DNA from: Clostridiales bacterium
GTDB taxonomy: Bacteria > Bacillota > Clostridia > Christensenellales > Aristaeellaceae
Assembly: GCA_004556395.1 (NCBI GenBank)
Contig: SFHK01000009.1
Location: 8,916-72,915 of the forward strand
Reading direction: 5' to 3'
Length of the DNA: 64,000 nucleotides
The notes beneath the pieces are model-generated. The model searched no databases, was not told the origin of the DNA, and was given only the letters and a program-made list of their open reading frames with translations. A program made the position numbers and the translations under genes. Positions 34,672-43,802 of the stretch are shown here, in pieces; positions within the stretch are counted from its first letter, which is position 1; every line of letters begins with the position of its first letter.

Positions 34672-35841
34672 TTACTTCTTCAGAACCTTTTCGAAGATAT
34701 CCAGCGCCTCGTCGATCAGCTCAGTCGTCAGCGTGGCCATATAGCTCGTGCGCAGCAGACAGTTGCCCGGCTGCGTGGCCGGCGGCAGCACGGGATTCAC
34801 ATATACGCCCGCTTCGAACAGCTCGCGCGCCTTCTGAAGCGTGTTTTCCTCCGAATAGGTGTAAATCGGGATGATCGGCGTGTCCGCGTCGATGATCGGG
34901 ATGCTGCGGGCATGGAAGCCCTTGCGCGCGTACGCCGCCAGATCGGACAGGCGCGTCACGATGGACGGATCGCGCCTGATAATTCGAAGCGCCGTCAGCG
35001 CCACCGCGCAGTTGGCCGGCGGAATGGACGCGCAGAAGATATACGGGCGCGACGTGTGCATGACGTAGTTCACGACCTCTTTGGAAGCCGCCATGTAGCC
35101 GCCCAGCGACGCCAGCGACTTGGAGAACGTGCCCATGTAAATGTCCACCTGATCCTCCAGCCCGAAATAGCTGGCGGTTCCGCGGCCGCCTTCGCCGATA
35201 ACGCCCAGCGCGTGCGCGTCGTCAACCATCACGCGCGCGCCATACTTCTTCGCCAGATGGCAGATTTCCGGCAGGTTGGCAATGTCGCCGCCCATCGAGA
35301 ACACGCCGTCGGTCACAATCAGCCGTCCGGCGCTGTCCGGAATCTTCGCCAGCTGCTTTTCCAGCGCTTCCATATCGGCGTGCGGATAGGTCAGCATGCG
35401 GCCATAGCTCAGGCGGCAGCCGTCGTAGATCGACGCATGGTTTTCCGCGTCGCAGATCACATAATCGCCGTGGCCGACGATCGAGGAAATAATGCCCAGA
35501 TTCGTCTGGAAGCCGGTGGAAAACGTGACGATGCCGTCCTTGCGCAGGAACTCGGCCAGCTCCTTTTCCAGCTCCAGATGCATCTGAAGCGTGCCGTTCA
35601 GAAAGCGCGAGCCGGAGCAGCCGGAACCGTATTGTTCAAACGCCCTGATACCGGCTTCGATCACCTCCGGATGCGTCGTCAGACCCAGATAGTTGTTGCT
35701 TCCCAGCATGATGCGGCGCTTGCCTTCCATCATGACGACCTTGTCCTGCCGGGATTCGAGCGCGTGAAAATAGGGATAGTTTCCGGTTTTCTTAATTTCG
35801 TCGGGGCGGGTGAATTCTCTGCACTTGGTAAAGATGTCCAT
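34672..35841 (-). CDS. Alpha-oxoamine synthase, serine palmitoyltransferase-like
   Basis: 389 residues, PLP fold type I. PLP lysine K241 in TFSKSLASLGGY, DDAH at 207-210, and NHASIYD stacking His near 135 are in place. The family includes KBL, BioF, ALA synthase and serine palmitoyltransferase (SPT). The stretch GCSGSRFLNGT, FSTGFQTNLGIIS and TDGVFSMGGDIANLPEI resemble bacterial SPTs as I remember them more than KBL or BioF. SPT condenses serine with a fatty acyl thioester to start sphingoid-base synthesis. The tightly coupled SDR fits the next step. It follows the ABC ATPase gene by 30 bases, so may share the importer transcript. Family certain; SPT activity moderate. Confidence 0.8.
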   Translation of the reverse strand: MDIFTKCREFTRPDEIKKTGNYPYFHALESRQDKVVMMEGKRRIMLGSNNYLGLTTHPEVIEAGIRAFEQYGSGCSGSRFLNGTLQMHLELEKELAEFLRKDGIVTFSTGFQTNLGIISSIVGHGDYVICDAENHASIYDGCRLSYGRMLTYPHADMEALEKQLAKIPDSAGRLIVTDGVFSMGGDIANLPEICHLAKKYGARVMVDDAHALGVIGEGGRGTASYFGLEDQVDIYMGTFSKSLASLGGYMAASKEVVNYVMHTSRPYIFCASIPPANCAVALTALRIIRRDPSIVTRLSDLAAYARKGFHARSIPIIDADTPIIPIYTYSEENTLQKARELFEAGVYVNPVLPPATQPGNCLLRTSYMATLTTELIDEALDIFEKVLKK

Positions 35842-35871
35842 GGGTTACCTCCTGTGTTGAATTTTACCGTC

Positions 35872-36952
<1,081 letters not shown>

Positions 36953-36960
<8 letters not shown>

Positions 36961-39064
36961 CTTTCTCGGCCTCCCTGATTTTGCGGCTGGTTCCGAAGTA
37001 GCGAATGAACAGGTTCATGAGCAGAATCGCCGCGTAAACGATGGCGATCAGAATCGTCGCGTACGCGCAGGACACGCCGTACGCGCCCTTTTCCGACAGC
37101 TCGTTGATTCGGCAGGTAATCAGCAGGTACTGCGGCGTTACCAGCAGAATGATGGCGGAAATGGCGGTGATCGAGCGCACGAACGTGGTGACGATGCCGG
37201 AGAAGAACGAATCCTTGATCAGCGGCAGCGTGACGCTCATGAACACCTTTCCGCTGTTCGCGCCCAGATCGTAGGCGGATTCCTCGATGGACTTGTCAAT
37301 CTGTCTCAGCGCCGAAATGCCGCTGCGCGTGCCCACCGGCAGCGAGCGCACAATGAACACAATCACCAGAATCGCGCCTGTGCCGTAAATGCCCTGCAAA
37401 AACCCCGTGCGGAACACGCCGCCGGAGAAGCCGCGGATGTAGCCCACGCCCAGCACCGTGCCTGGCACGGCCATCGCCAGAATGGACACAAACTCAATGA
37501 AGCCGCGCCCGCGGAAGCGCTTTTTGACCACCAGATAGGAAATCACCATCGAGAACAGCGCCGTGATGGGCGAGGCGATCAGCGAAAGGATGAACGAATC
37601 CTTGAACGCCTTCATGCCGTTGTCGCGGAACAGCTCCTGATAATGCACAAGGCTCAGATGATAATCCTTGCCCCACAGCTTGAACAGCGAGCCGAAGGGA
37701 ATCGATATGTACATCATCACCACGAACACCGACACCAGCAGGCACAGGATCGTCAGCGGCATGCGCACGCTCTTTTCCTCAATCGGCACACGCGCGCGGC
37801 TGGCCTTGCCGGTCAGCGTCGCGGCCGTCTTCGCCTCCAGCCAGTATTTCTGCGCGATGAACAGGAACACCGTCAGCGACAGAAGCACCAGCGCCATGGC
37901 CGCCGCGCCGTTGGTATCATAGGTACCGCCGGTAAAGCGCAGGTAGATGGCCGTCGCCAGCGTATCCGCCGAGCCGCCGATGATCATCGGGTTCGCGAAA
38001 TCGGCCACGGACTCGATGAACGTGACCAGAAACGCGTTTCCGAGACCCGGCAGAAGCAGCGGCAGCGTGACCGTGCGGAACACATGCCAGCGGGACGCGC
38101 CCATATCGCGCGCGGCCTCCTCCATCGACGGGTCGATGTTCTTCAGCAGACCCTTCAGCATCAGATAGCACACAGGGAAGAACGTCATCGTCTGCACGAT
38201 GATGATGCCCTTCAGGCCGTAAATGTCGCTGTCATAGATGCCCAGAATCTGCCGCGTCAGAAGGCCGCTCTTGCCGAACAGCAGAATCATGGACAGCGAC
38301 AGCACGAACGGCGGCGAAACCACCGGCAGCATCGAAACGAGGTCGAACAGCTTTTTGAGAACGCGGGAACGAACGCGCACATAGCAGTCCACATAGGCGA
38401 ACAGAAGTCCGACCAGCGTGGAGCCCAGTCCCGTCACAAAGCCGATAATGAGCGAATTGGTCAGCGCGTTCAAGAACGTATAATCGCCCACCAGCTTTTT
38501 AAAGGCGCTGAAGGTCACGCGCGTATTGTCCGAGCGGAAGTACAGCTTCGCGCCCGCCTTTATGTGCGTCCACGCTTCGGAAGCGGGAAGGCTCTTGAAC
38601 ATCTGAACCGTGTATTCAATAAAATCTGAGGACGCCGCGCCCTCCGTCTGCTTGACCACGCGGTTGAACGCCTGCTTGCCCGCGTTCAGCGCGCCGGTCG
38701 CCGCCTGCCATTTTTCCTTGGCGGCAACTACCTCGGGGTCGCTCGCGTAATCCTCGCTTTCCGCCTTCTTGCGGTCGCGAACCGCGTCATACGCGGCCTT
38801 GGTTTCGTTTTTCGCGGTTTGCAAATCTTCAATGGCAAACTTTTCGTAGTTGTAGTCGTTTACTCTCTGCTTGACGTTTTCCTCATAGTACGCCGCAACA
38901 TCGCCCATGCGGTCGGGCGCCATCACACTCTCCACCAGCAGCATCGTCAGTGGATAAAGGATGAACAGGGCAAGGAACACGATCAAAAATACGATTGCGG
39001 TCAGCATGATCGGATCCGCAAAAAACTTCTTTCTGTCCAGTCGGGCACTCTGTCTCCCTGCCAA
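36953..39064 (-). CDS. ABC importer permease with two fused membrane domains and an extracytoplasmic coiled-coil insert
   Basis: 703 residues. Two BPD_transp_1 modules lie in one chain (about 205-400 and 480-690), each with an EAA-type loop (EEAARDMGASRWHVFRTVTLPLLLPG and EESAYDLGANSGKVFMSVTLPLIK). This is the FbpB/ThiP arrangement that needs no second permease. Between the first membrane helix (about 20-45) and the next is an unusually large hydrophilic segment of about 150 residues, rich in Lys/Glu/Ala heptads (AKNETKAAYDAVRDRKKAE), predicted to be an extracytoplasmic coiled coil. That insert is not a standard part of the family and could dock the binding protein. Confidence 0.9.
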
Positions 39065-39157
39065 CGGTACTCCCCCTTCATTCCTTGCCTGCGGAACGTT
39101 TCCAGAATCCGTATGGGGACGGCCGAAGCCGTCCCCACGCGGATGTCGACGAACGGA

Positions 39158-40276
39158 TTATTCGGTCTTGAAACGGGCGTCGGCCGCCTCGCCCAGCGCG
39201 GTGAAGAAGTCCGCCACGTACTTGGTGGTGTTCGCCTTGGCGTCTTCAAAGTCGTAGTTGATCACGTTCTCGGGATCGAGACCGAAGGGCTCGACCGCCG
39301 CGGGCTGATGCGCGTTCTTGAGCACCAGGAACTGGAAGCTCTCCGCGTCGTCGGCCAGCTCCACGCACTCGGGAGACAGCGCGTATTCAATCCACAGCTT
39401 CGCAGCCGCTTCGTGCGCGCAGCCGTCGAAAATGGCGGTCGCGCCGACTTCGTAGGACGTGCCTTCCTCGGGGATGATCAGGCCGATGTTGTTGTAGCCC
39501 TTCAGAATCTGGGTGATGCCGTCATGCAGGAAGCCGATGCCGATGACGCACTCGCCGGTGCCGACGTTCTTGGAGGGGCCGGAGCCGGACTTGGTGTACT
39601 GCTCGATGTTCTTGTCCAGCTTCACGAAGTACTCCATCGCCTGATCGTGGCCCAGCATCTGAACCATCGTGTTGATGACCAGCTTGGCCGTGCCGGCGGT
39701 GTTGGGGTTGGACAGCCAGATGAGACCCTTGTACTTCTCGTCCAGCAGATCGTTCCAGCCCTTGGGCGCTTCAAGGTTCATGCGGGCAAGCTCGTCCGTG
39801 TTGACCATGAAGCCCAGGATTCCCTTGTAGATGCCGTACCAGTAACCGTCCGCGTCGCGATAGGTGTCGGCGGTCAGGTTGCGGGCGTTGACGGCCTCAT
39901 ACGCCATCAGGAAGCCGTTCTTGGCGCTCTCGTTGTAGGGATCGGTCGTGCCGCCGAACCACACGTCCGCGGACGGATTGTGGTTTTCCTCGGCGATCTT
40001 GCCCTGAACCTCGCCGGTGGACAGGCGCTGATAGGAAACCTTCAGGCCGGTGATCTCGGCGAAGTGGTTGGCAGCCGCGGCTACGTAAGGCTCTTCGCAG
40101 CTTCCGTAAACGACGAGCTCGCCCTCGACGCGCGCTTCATCGATCAGGTCGACCAGAGAATCGTCGCCAGCCAGCAGCTTGGACAGATCCTCGGCGCTCA
40201 TTTCGTCGGCGAACGCCACGGACGCGGCCGTGAACGCCAACGCGAGAACCAGAACCAGAGAAACGAGTTTCTTCAT
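39158..40276 (-). CDS. Extracellular solute-binding protein, AfuA/FbpA-like
   Basis: 372 residues from the ATG at 40276, with AAAGGAG upstream. The signal peptide MKKLVSLVLVLALAFTAA ends with a type I cleavage site (SVAFA-DE); there is no lipobox cysteine. Mature protein: GELVVYGSCEEPYVAAAANHFAEITGLKVSY opening strand and ADVWFGGTTDPY hinge, typical of family 1 periplasmic proteins for Fe3+, phosphonate or sugar phosphate. The ligand is unknown. It is the first gene of the importer operon (SBP-permease-ATPase). Confidence 0.9.
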   Translation of the reverse strand: MKKLVSLVLVLALAFTAASVAFADEMSAEDLSKLLAGDDSLVDLIDEARVEGELVVYGSCEEPYVAAAANHFAEITGLKVSYQRLSTGEVQGKIAEENHNPSADVWFGGTTDPYNESAKNGFLMAYEAVNARNLTADTYRDADGYWYGIYKGILGFMVNTDELARMNLEAPKGWNDLLDEKYKGLIWLSNPNTAGTAKLVINTMVQMLGHDQAMEYFVKLDKNIEQYTKSGSGPSKNVGTGECVIGIGFLHDGITQILKGYNNIGLIIPEEGTSYEVGATAIFDGCAHEAAAKLWIEYALSPECVELADDAESFQFLVLKNAHQPAAVEPFGLDPENVINYDFEDAKANTTKYVADFFTALGEAADARFKTE

Positions 40277-40309
40277 GAATGGGTATCTCCTTTCAAATGT
40301 TGTGACTGT

Positions 40310-40339
40310 ATTATATTCTTCTACGGTACAGGTTGTCAA
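40310..40339 (-). promoter_or_regulatory. Promoter of the ABC importer operon
   Basis: Minus strand TTGACA (40339-40334), 18-base spacer, TATAAT (40315-40310). Both hexamers are perfect. Confidence 0.85.
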
Positions 40340-40373
40340 GTATCCCCAATCAATTTCCGGCGCACGATTTGCG

Positions 40374-40402
40374 TTGACAGCTCCGCGCGCGGCATGTATA
40401 CT
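40374..40402 (+). promoter_or_regulatory. Promoter of the Cys/Pro-rich mini-protein
   Basis: TTGACA (40374-40379), 17-base spacer, TATACT (40397-40402), diverging from the ABC importer promoter. Confidence 0.82.
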
Positions 40403-40428
40403 GAAAGCCCCGAAAGGAGATGCGTTTC

Positions 40429-40650
40429 ATGAACCCGTGCAAGCCCCTGTATCCGCCGCCCTGGTGGGCGACGCCGGAGCCCGCGCCGCCCTGCCGCCCG
40501 AGCTGCTTTCCGCCCTGCGGAGAGGAATTCATCGTGCGCTTTGTGGGTACGGACTGCGACGGCAACGCGCTGTACTGCGTTCGCCGCCGCCGGCCGCCGT
40601 GCGAGCCGCGCCCCTGCGGGCCGCAGCCCCGCGTTTGGTCGAACCGCTGA
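40429..40650 (+). CDS. Small Cys/Pro-rich protein of unknown function
   Basis: 73 residues from the ATG at 40429, with AAAGGAG nine bases before and a near-consensus promoter 27 bases further up. Eight cysteines (4, 22, 26, 30, 43, 50, 58, 63), 17 or so prolines and several Arg; no signal peptide or membrane helix. The composition CRPSCFPPCGEE and RRRRPPCEPRPCG recalls metal-binding or disulfide-crosslinked structural proteins, such as small spore coat components, but no family is recognised. The frame, promoter and SD together make it a credible gene despite size. It is followed by a GC-rich hairpin and then the Nudix gene. Function unknown. Confidence 0.68.
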   Translation: MNPCKPLYPPPWWATPEPAPPCRPSCFPPCGEEFIVRFVGTDCDGNALYCVRRRRPPCEPRPCGPQPRVWSNR

Positions 40651-40669
40651 GCCTGCCAAAACGACCCTT

Positions 40670-40693
40670 GGCCGTCCCGAAACCGGGACGGCC
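40670..40693 (+). terminator. Hairpin between mini-protein and Nudix gene
   Basis: Ten-base-pair stem GGCCGTCCCG / CGGGACGGCC with loop AAAC; tail TTCACG is weak, so it may be a partial terminator or mRNA stabiliser. Confidence 0.5.
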
Positions 40694-40711
40694 TTCACGA
40701 AAGGAAACCGT

Positions 40712-41266
40712 ATGAAGTACCTTGATGATCTCAGGCTCTTCCAGCCGCTGTGCGAGCAGGAGGAAGTCGACCACGCGCTGATGCTTCAGGAAGCCGGGCG
40801 CATGCCTGTGAAAATTCTCACGCGTGAAAGCGCGCTTTTGCACATGACGGCCTCCGCGATGGTGGTAAACCCCGCGCGCACGCATGTGCTGATGGCCTAT
40901 CACAACATCTACGGCACATGGGCGTGGACGGGCGGCCATGCCGACGGCGAAAGCGACCTGCTTGCCGTCGCGCGGCGCGAAGCGCAGGAGGAAACCCGCA
41001 TCGAGCATCTTACGCCCATCCAGACCGGCGCAATTTCGCTGGAAATTCTGGACGTGCCCTCCCACGTCAAGCGCGGGCGGTTCGTTCCCTGCCACCTGCA
41101 CCTGAACATGACCTACGCCTTCGTCGGAGACGACCGCGACGCGCTTCAGAACAAGGCGGACGAAAACCGCGCCGTCCAGTGGCTTCCTATCGATAAGCTC
41201 GCGGACTTCGTCGCGGAGCCCGCGATGCTTCCCATCTACCGGAAAATCCTTCAGCGCATCATTTGA
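40712..41266 (+). CDS. Nudix hydrolase
   Basis: 184 residues from the ATG at 40712 (AAAGGAA upstream); an open frame from 40541 overlaps the mini-protein and lacks an SD. The Nudix box region is GGHADGESDLLAVARREAQEETRI at about 75-98, read as GG-x-GE-x-AxxRREAxEE. Spacing deviates by one residue from the strict GX5EX7REUXEEXGU and the last Gly is Arg, but the catalytic REAQEE helix is intact. It cleaves nucleoside diphosphates linked to another moiety; substrate unknown. The N-terminal segment (LCEQEEVDHALMLQE) resembles Nudix proteins often annotated as NUDIX hydrolases in gut Clostridia. Confidence 0.87.
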   Translation: MKYLDDLRLFQPLCEQEEVDHALMLQEAGRMPVKILTRESALLHMTASAMVVNPARTHVLMAYHNIYGTWAWTGGHADGESDLLAVARREAQEETRIEHLTPIQTGAISLEILDVPSHVKRGRFVPCHLHLNMTYAFVGDDRDALQNKADENRAVQWLPIDKLADFVAEPAMLPIYRKILQRII

Positions 41267-41270
41267 CGCG

Positions 41271-42239
41271 TTACGACCACAGCTTTTCAATCGCCACATC
41301 TTTATAATAGTGATCGATGATCTGCTTCGCGTCCTGTCCGTCCTTCGCCATGGCATACGCGCCCCACTGGGACATGCCCACGCCGTGGCCGTAGCCCTTG
41401 CCGGTGAACGTGATCTCGTCGCCATCCTGCGAAATATCGGTGATCAGGGTGGATTTGAACTTGTCAGCGCCCAGACGGATGCGCAGCGTCGCGGCGCTGA
41501 CCGTCTTCCCGCCGATTTCCAGTGTCTGCGCGCGGCCGGATTCGCCGGTGTCGCCCACGGCCACCGTCTGAACGGTTTCCACCGGCACGCCCGCCTCCTT
41601 CATCGCCTCGCGGATTTCGTCGCGGGTGAACGTCGCCTTCCACTCCTTCACGCTATCCGGCGCTTCCTCGGATTCCATGCCGTTCACGCTCTCGGTGTAC
41701 GGCGGGTTTTCCTTGTAGTCCAGACTTACCGTGGGCAGCTCCGTCCTGCCGCCGGAATGCGCGTGGAACCACGTGTTGGCGATTTCGCCGTCATAGCTCA
41801 CGATCTCGCCGCGCGTGGCCGCAACCGCCGCGCGAATCCGGTCATCCACCAGCTTGGGCGCGTAGGCCTGCGCCTCGGTCACATCGGTGGAAATATCCGC
41901 GTTCTCATACATGGAATCCTTGGTTTCCACAAACTTGAGCACGAACGTGCGCGCCAGAATCGCCTGCGCCTTCAGCGCTTCCTCCGGCCAGTCGGAGCGC
42001 ATTTCGCCCGCGAGCACGCCTTCCAGATAGCTTTCAATGTCCATCTGCATCGTGCGCTCGTCGTTCAGGTCATACACGTTCAATACCGGCACGCCGTTTT
42101 CGTCCAGCTTCAGCTTTTCCGGAAGCTGCGGCGTCTTTGCCTCTTCCTTCGTTTCCTCCTTCGTCGCCGACTGCATGCAGCCGGTCATGCACGCCAGCAC
42201 CAGCGCGCAAACCGCCAGAATCGCCCAAAATCTCTTCAT
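41271..42239 (-). CDS. SpoIID/LytB-domain lipoprotein
   Basis: 322 residues. Lipoprotein signal with Cys21 in ACMTGC. The SpoIID domain shows DIESYLEGVLAGEM, EALKAQAILARTFVL, HSGGRTE and the C-terminal GYGHGVGMSQWGAYAMA signature. SpoIID is a lytic transglycosylase that cleaves glycan strands stripped by SpoIIP during engulfment; residues corresponding to the catalytic Glu (LAGEM) are present. The lipobox and the lone location distance it from classical spoIID, so it may be a paralogue acting on vegetative wall. Its SD lies inside the radA terminator stem. Confidence 0.85.
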   Translation of the reverse strand: MKRFWAILAVCALVLACMTGCMQSATKEETKEEAKTPQLPEKLKLDENGVPVLNVYDLNDERTMQMDIESYLEGVLAGEMRSDWPEEALKAQAILARTFVLKFVETKDSMYENADISTDVTEAQAYAPKLVDDRIRAAVAATRGEIVSYDGEIANTWFHAHSGGRTELPTVSLDYKENPPYTESVNGMESEEAPDSVKEWKATFTRDEIREAMKEAGVPVETVQTVAVGDTGESGRAQTLEIGGKTVSAATLRIRLGADKFKSTLITDISQDGDEITFTGKGYGHGVGMSQWGAYAMAKDGQDAKQIIDHYYKDVAIEKLWS

Positions 42240-42273
42240 GAAAAAACCTCCTTCGGCAAAATCCGACGGAGGT
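42240..42273 (-). terminator. radA terminator hairpin containing the SpoIID-gene ribosome binding site
   Basis: Minus strand ACCTCC (42273-42268) pairs with GGAGGT (42251-42246), extended by TCGG/CCGA, followed by TTTTTT directly at the ATG of the SpoIID gene. The right arm is also its SD (AAGGAGG). Confidence 0.7.
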
Positions 42274-42296
42274 AAGTGTGCCCAGCGTTCTCAAAA

Positions 42297-43691
42297 TTAT
42301 GAACGCGCGCGGCCGGGATTGTTATAGATTCCCAGCAGCTTCAGCGCGTCAAACAGCGTTTCCGCGCCGATGGCGTTCATGCCCTCCGGCACGCGGATGC
42401 CGCGCAGGTTCGATTTCGGCAGGATGACGTTCTGAAAGCCCAGCCGCATGCACTCGGAAAGCCGCCGTTCCGCATGCGGCACAGCGCGCAGCTCGCCCGC
42501 CAGGCCCACCTCGCCCATGACTGCCCAGTCCGGCCCGAGCATCAGGTTTCGGGAGGACGACGCCACCGCGGCGCACACGGCCAGATCAGCCGCCGGCTCC
42601 GTAAGCGTCATGCCGCCCGCGATGTTGATGTACACGTCCTGATTATATAAGGTAAGCGCCGCGCGCTTTTCCAGCACGGCCAGCAAAAGGAACAGCCTTC
42701 CCACCTCAATGCCGCTGGACATGCGCCGGGGATTGCCGAACACCGTGGGCGTAACCAGCGCCTGCACGTCGGTCAGAAGCGGGCGCGTGCCCTCCATCGC
42801 GCACATCACAACGCAGCCGCTCGCGTCGTGCGCGCGCTCGGACAGAAGCGTTTCGGACGCGTTCGTCACCTCGCGCATGCCCTCGCCCGTCATTTCGAAC
42901 ATACCCAGCTCGTTCACGGAGCCGAAGCGGTTCTTCACCGCGCGCAGCAGCCGATACTGGCTCGAACGATCGCCCTCGAAATACAATACCGCGTCCACCA
43001 TGTGCTCCAGCACGCGCGGTCCGGCAATCGCGCCTTCCTTCGTCACATGTCCCACGAGGAACACGGCGCAGTCGTTCATCTTCGCGAGCCGCATGATGTG
43101 CGCCGCGCATTCCCGCACCTGCGACACGCTGCCCGGCGCGGAGGAAATGTCCGTTCGGTACATCGTCTGAATCGAGTCGATCACCATGGCGCGCGGCTGA
43201 ATGGCCAGCATGCGCTCCTCGATGATGGACACGTCGTTTTCCGCCAGCACGTAAAAGCCGCTGCCGTCCGCGCCCAGACGCGTCGCGCGCAGCTTGATCT
43301 GCCGCATCGATTCCTCGCCGGAGACGTACAGCACCTTGTCGCCCCGGGCGGAAAGGTTCGCCGAAAGCTGCGTAAGCAGCGTGCTCTTGCCGATGCCGGG
43401 GTCGCCGCCGACCAGCACGATGCTGCCCTCCACCACGCCGCCGCCCAGCACGCGATCCAGTTCGCCGATGCCGCTGGACATGCGTGCGGCCGCTTCGTCG
43501 GGAATCTCGCCGATCGGCAGCGCCATGCCGCCGCGCCCCGGCGCGCGCTTCAGCTTTTTCTCTTCCACCTCCGGCTGCTGAACCTCTTCAGCAAAGGTGT
43601 TCCATTTGCCGCAGTCCGGGCATTTGCCCAGCCACTTGGGGGTCGTGTAGCCGCATTCGCCGCATACGTACATCGTCTTGCTCTTCGCCAT
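42297..43691 (-). CDS. radA: DNA repair protein RadA
   Basis: 464 residues. N-terminal zinc finger C10/C13/C24/C27 (CGECGY...CPDCGKW). RecA-like ATPase with Walker A GGDPGIGKSTL, Walker B MVIDSIQT and the RadA-specific KNRFG motif. C-terminal Lon-protease-like domain (DVYINIAGGMTLTEPAADLAV), non-proteolytic. RadA is a hexameric helicase that drives branch migration of recombination intermediates. It has its own promoter overlapping a divergent one. Distance of 57 bases to the next gene is filled by a terminator. Confidence 0.97.
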   Translation of the reverse strand: MAKSKTMYVCGECGYTTPKWLGKCPDCGKWNTFAEEVQQPEVEEKKLKRAPGRGGMALPIGEIPDEAAARMSSGIGELDRVLGGGVVEGSIVLVGGDPGIGKSTLLTQLSANLSARGDKVLYVSGEESMRQIKLRATRLGADGSGFYVLAENDVSIIEERMLAIQPRAMVIDSIQTMYRTDISSAPGSVSQVRECAAHIMRLAKMNDCAVFLVGHVTKEGAIAGPRVLEHMVDAVLYFEGDRSSQYRLLRAVKNRFGSVNELGMFEMTGEGMREVTNASETLLSERAHDASGCVVMCAMEGTRPLLTDVQALVTPTVFGNPRRMSSGIEVGRLFLLLAVLEKRAALTLYNQDVYINIAGGMTLTEPAADLAVCAAVASSSRNLMLGPDWAVMGEVGLAGELRAVPHAERRLSECMRLGFQNVILPKSNLRGIRVPEGMNAIGAETLFDALKLLGIYNNPGRARS

Positions 43692-43725
43692 TTTGCCTAC
43701 CGCCTAACATTCGCAATGTGATTTT

Positions 43726-43754
43726 ATTATATCACATCTTGCCGATTTCGCCAA
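43726..43754 (-). promoter_or_regulatory. radA promoter
   Basis: Minus strand TTGGCG (43754-43749), 17-base spacer, TGA-TATAAT (43731-43726). Its minus-35 lies inside the spacer of the divergent promoter. Confidence 0.7.
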
Positions 43755-43767
43755 TTCGATTTATAAT
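43739..43767 (+). promoter_or_regulatory. Promoter of the metallophosphatase-like gene
   Basis: TTGCCG (43739-43744), 17-base spacer, TATAAT (43762-43767), overlapping the radA promoter on the other strand. Confidence 0.7.
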
Positions 43768-43802
43768 AGAATTCTACGATTACAGGGAAAGGATTTGTCC
43801 AC

